From assembly GCA_009823505.1 (NCBI GenBank), contig VZQC01004700.1:19952-83951 (forward strand): a stretch of 64,000 nucleotides of DNA, read 5' to 3'. Below the pieces are notes generated by a model. The model saw nothing but the letters and a program-made list of their open reading frames with translations, did not search any database and had not been told where the DNA came from. The first letter of the stretch is position 1, and each line of letters opens with the position of its first letter. The DNA comes from Rhizomys pruinosus (Eukaryota; Chordata; Mammalia; Rodentia; Spalacidae). Of the stretch, positions 56,420 to 64,000 are shown one piece after another. Made by a program: the position numbers and the translations under genes.

Positions 56420-57738
56420 TTTCTCAACATTTTTTTTTATTGATGCTTTGTGCATCATTTTCCATATTCCACATTTTCCAATTCAGTTCAGGCATATCTC
56501 CCCTTCCCTTCACCCCCACCCCCACCCCCAACCGAGATCATGCATTCTGCCATGACTGTCCTGCATATTCTCTCTCAGTTTTTTTTTCCATTTTTTAGCT
56601 ATAAGTGATAATAATCTATGAGTACAAGGCATCCTTCATGTATAACCAATTTGCAGGCTGTTGTGGCAAACCCCCACAGCCCCACTTCCAGCGGGGGATG
56701 AGGGGTTTGTATGTTCAATCAAGTTAATCAAATGAGGGTCCAGACTACATTGCTGTAGTTTCACCCTTCCACCTGAATCGCAAGCCCCTTACATTCTACC
56801 TCAGCCCCCTCTTCCGCAAGATTATTCCCTGGGCTTAGAAAAGGGGCACAAGTGGAATTCGAGAAAAGCAGAACAGTCCACTCTCTCTCTGGAGCTGTTG
56901 TCTTGGATTCTGGTCAATTCTGGCTGTTTCCCTCATGGCTGACAGTCTGTCCGAGGAATAACCTTTCGATCTACTAATGAAGCACAAGCAATTAGATATA
57001 TAGGTATTTAAGCAGCATTAATAGTTATGGTAGGTTACTTTTTATAGACATATATGTTTAGATGAGATGTTGATCCACGAACTACATTTTTTCCTTATTA
57101 ACTATGATGGGGTTTTACTGTGGCTTATGATATCTCCTAACCTTTAGAGAATGTAAGCTTGTGGCATCAGCCATGGGTCTTCCTCCAAGGAGAGAGCCAT
57201 TAGCCAATTAGATTTGGGATTATAACAGCATATGGCTGCCTCTGCTGCACATTATTTCCAGGCAGGTGAGGTGTAGCTGGTGCTGAACGGTGGAGCTCTT
57301 GCTTGACTCTCAGGAGACCCGTATTTGCTTTGTTGGTTTAGTTCCCTTTGGTAACACTCTCTGCGTATTCCAGGGGCCATCTGTACACTTGCATGTGTGG
57401 TCTCAATGCATCTTTTCATGTTAACATCAGGTCTTCGACGCAGCAGGGCTCTTACGGCCTCTCTTCTTGCAGTATCCCAGTTTAAGGCAAGGAAGCCTTT
57501 ACCTTTGTGGCGACCTTAGATCCCCTGGCCAACATTTCCCTGGTGGAATAATCCATTACTGATGTCAGAGTCCTGTATTGATATCATTTGCTTAAGCGCA
57601 TAGTTTAAGGATTTTAGTGTTATATTTGGTTCTGAACAGAGAGTAATCCTTTTCACAGATTCTATGTCTTATTTATAATTAAAGAAGGTCAGTTCTACCA
57701 GTTTTATAAGAGATTACTCTATAATAGTGTCTCCATTA
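56420..57738 (-). mobile_element. XY element, left arm of palindrome (second reading)
   Basis: Same as 48085-49340; Y/X join at about 57180 (catgggtcttcctccaagga). Confidence 0.85.
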
Positions 57739-59045
57739 TAAATCAATCAGTAAAACTGCCTTCTTTAACTGACTAATAGACATAGGAACTGATGAATAGG
57801 AATATCCTATTATATCAGAACCCAAATACATACTAAAAGTCTCCTTAAGCTATGCGCTTAAGAGAAATATATTAATACAGGAGATCTGACATCAGCAATG
57901 GATTATTCTACCAAGGAGATGTTTGCCAGGGGATGCAAGCCCCACAAAAGGTAAAGGCTCCTGCTCTCTAAACTGCGATACCTGCAAGAAGAGAGGCAAT
58001 AAGGCCCTGCTGTTGAGGACCTGACACTAACATGGGAAAGATGTATTGAGACCAACATGCAAGTGTACAGTTGGCCTCTGGAATACAGAGAGTGTTACCA
58101 AAGCTCCACCTAAACCAAAAACAAAGCAAATTATGGGTCCTTCTTGAGTCAAGAAGACCCTCCGTCAGCACCAGCTATACCTCCCTGCCTGGAAAAACTG
58201 TTGCAGCAGAGGCCGCCATTATGCCTGTATATCTCAAATCTAATTGGCTATTAGGCTCTCTCCTGGAGGAATAACCCATGGCTGATCGCACAAGCTTACA
58301 TCCCATACAGGTTAGGGAATGTTATAAGCCACAGTAAGACCCTGTCATATTTACAAGAAAAAAAATGTAATTCATGGTTAACATACCATCCAAACATCTG
58401 TGTCTATACCAAAGTAACCCTACCATAACAATTAATATGTTTAAATACCTATATACTAATATCGCTTGTGCTCATAGTAGGATCGATAAGGTTATTCCCT
58501 AGACAAACTGTCAGCCCATGAAAGGAGGAAAACAGCCAGAATTGAGCAGAGTCCAACAAACACAGCTCCAGAGAAGGGTACTGTTTTGCCTCTCATCCAC
58601 CTGTGCCCCTTTTCTAAGCCTAGGGAAACAATCTGCGGAAGAGGGGCATGGTAGAATGTAAGGGCTGCGATGGAGACAAATGGTTTGAAAACTACAAGCA
58701 ATATAGTCTGGGACACTCATTTGATCAACTTGATTGAAAACAATGACCAAGCCCCTCCCTCCCCCCCCCCCCGCTGGATGGTGGGACCCATGGGCTGTGT
58801 GGGTTTGTTGGGCACAATTTGGAAGAATTTATTATGAAGGATGCTTGTACTCATAATTTTCACTTATTGCTAAAAAAAATGGAAAAAAAAAACTGAGAAG
58901 AGAGCAGGACAGTTATGGCGAGAATGCTGATCGAGATGGGGTGGGGAGGGGTGGGGGGGAAGGGAAAGGGAAATATGCCTGAACTGAATTGGAAAATGAT
59001 GTATGAAATACACAAAGCATCAATCAAAAAAAAAATAATAAAAAA
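57739..59045 (+). mobile_element. XY element, right arm of palindrome (second reading)
   Basis: Same as 49341-50645; X/Y join at about 58262 (ctggaggaataacccatggc). Confidence 0.85.
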
Positions 59046-59221
59046 TAATAATAACAGATATAGAATAATAAAAGAAGAAAAAATAAAATAAAAAAAAAAA
59101 AAAAAAGAGAAGAAAAGAAGAAAGAAAAAACATGAACTTACATAGTAATATGTATATATGAAAAATTTCATGATGAAATATTTTAGATATGGCAATTAAA
59201 ATATCGCAAAAGAAGAGAATG
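59046..59221. repeat. A/G-rich tract (second reading)
   Basis: Duplicate of 50646-50807 with longer A runs. Confidence 0.6.
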
Positions 59222-59460
59222 ATTGGCTGGAGAGATGGCCACTAGCGCGTTTAAGAGCGCACCGCTCTTCGACGAGGACCCGGGTTCGATTCCCCAGCAC
59301 CCACATGGTGGCCGAGAACCGTCTGAAACTCCAATTCCAGGAGAACTCCAGTTCCAGGGGAATCCGGACACCCTCTCTGACCTCCGAGGCATTGCACGAA
59401 CACGGGTGCACAACTTGCATGCAGAACAGTACATTCATACACATACAGAAATAAATAAAA
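59222..59460 (+). mobile_element. B2 SINE
   Basis: Same as 50808-51045. Confidence 0.9.
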
Positions 59461-60400
59461 TAAAAAAAAGGAGGATGCTATTGATATCAGCAAATTATAG
59501 ATGTTGAAAGTCAGCAAAACTAATGCGTCTTCAAGGCCAAAGTAAGGAATTTGTATCAACTTAATGAAATGTGTGTAAATAGAACAGTTCAACTTTGAGT
59601 GAATTAATGCATTTTAATTTTTAAATATTGCATTCATTTCTTTCTGTATGTATGCATATATTTGTGCACGTGCATGCATATGCATATTTAAGTATATTTT
59701 GGCCAGTTATTTTTATTCTCATGGAAGGTAATTACAATTACACATTATCTTTCAGGACTAAAACTGAAAGTTTCTCCATTTTATTTCAAATGATAGCAAT
59801 TAACAGGATGACAGTGAGGTAGAATTGGTAAAATTAACACAAAAGAATCATCATAGTAGATATAAAATTCACCTACTAAGATCAAATATTAAATAATAAT
59901 GTACTAAAATGTGAATATAAATTCAGAGATGTAGTCAAACTTGTATTCACAATCCAGCTACTTAAGGAGCCTAGGCTGGAGATCCTGAGTTTGAGGTTCT
60001 TATTTAACATAGAGAGACAGTATCTGTTAAAAACAAACATTAATACCAATTTTGATGCAGACATATAGTGAAGCAAGCAATTTTAAATAGTTGTCAGTTG
60101 TTCTGGTTTCTAACCTTATTTCCACTTCTAAATACTGGCTATATTTTATTCCAATGCACCAAATATTTCATGTGTTAGCTCTAAAGTTTGGAAATTTTTC
60201 ATTGCAAGATAATACTAAATTTAACATTTTTCTATAAAAGATATAAAATTAAATCATGTTAACCCTCTAGTATGCTTGTTAATCTAGACTAAACATGTTT
60301 TATTTTTTTATTCTATTAAAAACCAACAAGCACAAATAAACCAACTTTAATTGATATTTTGCATTTATATAGTACCTTCTTCAAGAACCTTAAATGCCTA
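59461..60400. other. AT-rich apparently single-copy stretch (second reading)
   Basis: Duplicate of 51046-51960; possible very old B1-like piece at 59940-60040. Confidence 0.45.
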
Positions 60401-60590
60401 TCAGACATTATCTCTAACTAATTCCCACATAGCCCTGTAAGAAAGGTATTACTCCCATTTTACAAGAGAGGGAGACTGAAGCATAAAGAGTATGAACGTG
60501 CCCAAGGTACACAGTTCAAGTTTTCTGAAGAGCCAGGCCTCAAGCACCACCCTCCCAGCTCCTAGCCAAATACTTCAGGAGAGAATCTTT
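60400..60590 (+). mobile_element. MIR SINE (second reading)
   Basis: Same as 51961-52145. Confidence 0.85.
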
Positions 60591-61672
60591 GATCAGAAAC
60601 ATCTTTATAGAAAGTATCAAGAGTAGTATGTTAGGAAAACGAGATCTTCCTATTGCCATCCTGGACAGAAAACATGGTGCTTGCGTCCACAGGCCCACAC
60701 AGTACAGTTCCTTCCTCCCTTTTCTAAGCCTCCTGACTTCTGTCTTAACATTTTCAGGGTCAAATCCCCAAGACAGAAGCCATGTGACTTAGATGTGGGA
60801 CTTAACTTAGAATATTTACCTTTAGTTATGAAAATTAATAGAATCTTTTATTCCAATATACAAAATATGGGACAGCTATCCCAACAAACATGTACATAAT
60901 TATATAGCAATAGCCTCCTTTACAACTTGCATTTACCTTCAAATTAATCACAGCCAACCAATAGGTCACCTCCCAAAGCTTCCTAGACTGGTCACTTTTC
61001 TTACCTATTGTATCTGTATTTTACCTCCAACCCTAACCCTGTATGTTTTTTAAGTATATTGAGCTTATGATACAATTCAGCAAATGTTTTACTTAGATCC
61101 AGCTGCTAAAATGAAAAAGCACGTAGACACCATCCCTCCCCGTAAATCATCATGATGAACACCACTCAGCCTGATGGACAAGTATGAACCAAAGTGTAAC
61201 TGCCACAGAACTCAGCCAATGCTACAACTTGCCGTAATATAAAATTATCCAGGCACTTCCTGCTACTTATTTTTATTCAAAAATTATAAAAACAAACACA
61301 ACACAGTATTTCAGCGCTGTACCTTTAAGCAAATCACTTCTTCTATCTTCTTCCTGTATGCTGTCCCGATAGTAGGCTTCACTTAAACCCTTTTCTCTGA
61401 ACACAAAGCTGCAAAAATACAGTTTTAAATTCCAAGACAATTTGGTTTGAGCCCTCAGAATCCAAGAACTTGAATGCTCTGACTCTCCCATATTCATGGC
61501 TGTGATTCTCTGTGCAATGTTGGTGGATCAGATAGAAGACATCTGCTGTATTACTCCAGCCAGAGAAAAGCTTCAGAAACTGTATTGTAAAAATGATTCA
61601 CAAAATATCTTAATATTATTTCTCAGAAGCATTGTATAAGCAGTCCCAACTCAGGTGACCCTGTAATCTGCT
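60591..61672. other. Apparently single-copy stretch, no supported gene
   Basis: 61053-61672 is present only once. A minus-strand frame (61497 to 61273, 74 residues) ends with a stop overlapping AATAAA at about 61270. No splice site, domain or strong start context supports it as an exon. Confidence 0.4.
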
Positions 61673-61675
61673 ATG

Positions 61676-61915
61676 GGGGGCTGGAGAGATGGACTAGCGG
61701 TTAAGAGCCGACGCTTTTACAGAGGACCGGTTCGATCCCCAGCACCCACATGGCGTGCCGAGAGCCGTCTGAACTCAATTCCAGGAGAACTCAGCTCCAG
61801 GGGAATCCGAGACCCTCTTCTGACCTCCGGCATTGCACGACAGGTGCACAGACTTGCATGAGACGACATTTCATACCCATCAAAAATATAAATTAATAAA
61901 ACAAATTTTTAAAAA
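61676..61915 (+). mobile_element. B2 SINE
   Basis: ggctggagagatggactagc, ccagcacccacatggcg, double tccag block, A-rich tail. Confidence 0.9.
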
Positions 61916-62145
61916 AATAAAATCTGCTTATGGGATGAATAGATGAAGTCATTCCTGAGCTAAAAGGTACAGATATTAAGTGTTAATAATAGCAGCACAG
62001 AAAACATTTATTTTTGCTGTTTTTCAGAGTCAACACTTTTAGTGAAAATAACTTTAGAAAATTAAGGGATTAACAAAAACAAACAACAACAACAACAAAA
62101 ATCACTACCTGGAGGGTGTGATACTACCCAAAGCCTGATGGCTAT
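61916..62145. other. Short stretch, nothing recognised
   Basis: Contains a small (AAC)n tract near 62078-62098. Confidence 0.4.
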
Positions 62146-62305
62146 TATTATTTTTTATTGTCTCTTCAAGACAGGGTCTCCTTATAGCCCCAACTGTCCT
62201 GGAACTCGCTCTGTAGACCAGGTTGGCTTTGAACTCACAAAGATCCACCTGCCTCTGCTTCCCAGGTACTAGGATTAAAGGCATGGACCACCACACCCGG
62301 CTAAT
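62146..62305 (-). mobile_element. B1 SINE
   Basis: Antisense: aagacagggtctccttatag, ctgcctctgcttcccaggta, aggattaaaggcatggacca. Confidence 0.92.
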
Positions 62306-63045
62306 TTTTAATACAGTCTTCAATTTCTGCAAGTTAATTTTGGCTGCTGTCAGACTTGGTGCTTGGAAAATGTTAACAATTGTTTACACACCTTTTACAC
62401 TACCTATATTATTTCTTAAAACTCTCAGCAGAATGAAGTCTTAAACTTCTGAACACTCTTTTGATTGAATTTGTAATGTGAAAATGGGACAAAAGTCTCT
62501 TTTAGATCACTGGCGTACTTTACAAGGTATAATCTCCAAAGGGCCTTAGCTACTATCCAAGCTGTTAGGGTCTGATGAATCAATTACTTCTAAGACTTAA
62601 AAAATAAGGGACATTTGAAAATAACACAACTTCAAAGACATGAATTTTCAAAGCATAGTTTAACTGCAAACATTAGAATTTGAAGAATTCTAACAAATGG
62701 TGGACCACCAATGCACTGGAATTTCTTATTCCAACAATAGGAATTTTTTATTTTACTTAAATTAAAGCTTAATAAAATTAATGACATATAAACTGTGACA
62801 AAAGAACAAATATTTAGCCAGAGATATCAGCTCCTCCTGAAGACTATTTACCTCGTCATTGCATTTCTTTTATTTTCTTTCAATTTTATTTTTCTTTAAA
62901 TTATTATTATTTTGTTGTATTTTAAGGGATTCTACATTATAATAACACAAGTTGTTTTCCGATAACTATGTTGCTCAGTTTGCCATACACTAGGTAATTG
63001 GTGCATTTTGCAAGTATCTATGTCCAAATTTTGAACAACCCAAGG
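62306..63045. other. AT-rich stretch, no recognised feature
   Basis: No gene or repeat that I can support. Confidence 0.4.
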
Positions 63046-63049
63046 TTCC

Positions 63050-63940
63050 CATAGTCCAGTTGGAGAAGCTTGTATGCACAGGCATGTTGATCAATTAGGA
63101 GTCCAGACTATATTGCTGTAGTCTCATGATTCACCCCTATCTCTCCACAGCCCTTACATTCTACCATGCCTCCTCTTCTGCAATTTGTTCCCTGGGCTTT
63201 GGGAAAGGGGCACAAGTGGGTGAGAAGAAAACAGTCTATTTTCTTTGGAGTTGTCATTTTGGACTCTAGCCTGTTCAGGTTGTTTCCCTTCATGGGTTGA
63301 CAGCTTTTCCAGTGATACCTTTTTAGTCATACTAACATAGCACAAGCAATTGGATGTACAGGCATTTAAGCAGTACTAATTATTATGTCAAGCTAAGCTG
63401 TGAGCATAGACACAGATGCTTGGTTGGTATGCTAATCTGCAAACTGTGGTTTCTCTATAATGGGTGACAAGTTCTTATTGCGGCTTATAACATCTCCTAA
63501 CCACTAGAGGACATAAGCTTGTGGCATCCACTGTGAGTTATTCCTCCAAGGAGAGAGCTAATAGCCAATTAGATTTGGGATATATATATAGACACTTGAC
63601 TGCCACTGTTGCACAGTATCTCCAGGCTGTTGAGGTGTAGCTGATATTGATGGAGGAGTCTTGCTTGTCTCAGGGAGACCAATAATTTGCTGTATTGCTT
63701 TAGTGGTCTTTGGTAACGCTCTCTGGCATTTCAGAGGCCAGTTGTAAGCTAGCAAGTGATGTCTCATAACATTTTTTCATGCTCACACCAGGTCTTCGAC
63801 AACAGGGACTTACTGCCTTTCTCCTTGCATATATCCCACTTATAGGCAAAAGGCCTTTGTAATTTGGGGGAGGGGGTTGAATCCCCTAGCCAACATCTCC
63901 TAGGCAGAATAATTCATTGCTGATTTCAGAGCTTTCCTGC
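63050..63940 (-). mobile_element. XY element, old contiguous copy
   Basis: Minus-strand Y (gtccagactatattgctgta, cagcccttacattctaccat) passes without a break into X at about 63540 (gttattcctccaaggagaga), to about 63940 (ttcattgctgatttcagagc). It is more diverged than the others and lacks the 3' end. It fixes the uninverted order of X and Y. Confidence 0.85.
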
Positions 63941-64000
63941 AGACCAGAAAATCAATTGTCCAGCACAAGAGTCAATCTGTCCTAAGCTTTTACCTGCCTG
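63941..64000. other. Window end, nothing recognised
   Basis: Sixty bases that do not match the other XY copies. Confidence 0.4.

Larger units (their letters stand above)
52606..61052 (+). repeat. Long duplicated block, second copy (C5)
   Basis: Same order of features as 44248-52604, about 90 bp longer, with indels spread throughout. Confidence 0.93.

Noticed and set aside
6066..61915. tRNA genes at the many A-box/B-box sites
   Set aside because: All lie in B2 SINE heads (for example 6066-6304, 23519, 61676); no cloverleaf with anticodon and acceptor stem is seen apart from them.
1..64000. A novel gene cluster or defence-type system
   Set aside because: The window is eukaryotic repeat-rich DNA with no intact coding genes; nothing in it forms an operon or gene system.

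Overview
The window is mammalian nuclear DNA from a muroid-type rodent. B1 (7SL-derived) and B2 (tRNA-derived) SINEs, rodent LINE-1 with monomeric promoters, Lx-like L1 3' UTRs, one MIR and a probable Tigger fossil are all present. The B2 copies carry a pyrimidine-rich double block (tccagttccaggggaat) that differs from the mouse B2 I know, so I would not call it Mus or Rattus; the species is otherwise undetermined. I found no intact host gene, rRNA, tRNA gene, CRISPR array or prokaryotic feature. Every open frame I checked is a repeat shadow, a broken L1 ORF, or unsupported.

The window is five contigs joined by single N bases at 23347, 36890, 41160 and 52605 (C1 1-23346, C2 23348-36889, C3 36891-41159, C4 41161-52604, C5 52606-64000). 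Much of the sequence occurs twice: C1 8409-19575 with C2 23348-33984; C3 37423-39890 with C4 41823-44430; C4 44248-52604 with C5 52606-61052. In two of the three pairs the second copy starts at the first base after an N, and in the C4/C5 pair the first copy also ends at the base before the N. The copies differ mainly by one- or few-base indels. This looks like unresolved overlaps of noisy long-read contigs rather than biological duplication, so the non-redundant sequence is about 42 kb.

Layout. C1 opens with the 5' end of a minus-strand L1 (ORF1 coiled coil, 5' UTR, 211-bp promoter monomers to 1660). Then come old minus-strand L1 pieces with nested Lx-like 3' UTRs, SINEs and microsatellites (1.7-8.6 kb). 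A long minus-strand L1 follows (about 9.0-19.36 kb; again 23.9-33.77 kb), interrupted by SINEs, an Lx-like 3' UTR and a 1.6-kb inverted retrotransposon. C1 ends in a decayed plus-strand L1 (5' UTR, ORF1, start of ORF2). C2 ends and C3 begins in a CpG-rich array of about 17 L1 promoter monomers (33985-37422). C3 to C5 hold AT-rich apparently single-copy DNA with SINEs, microsatellites, a MIR, an exact 24-bp-arm hairpin, and several more copies of the retrotransposon, including a head-to-head pair forming a 2.6-kb palindrome.

The recurring element, called XY here, ends in a G-rich tract and A-rich tail. Eight apparently independent insertions lie in about 42 kb; one has an exact 14-bp target-site duplication. 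It is probably the 3' UTR region of a lineage L1. The most useful observations are the assembly redundancy, the L1 promoter array (the only CpG island in view), the twin-primed XY insertions, the palindrome and the short hairpin. I see no novel gene system.
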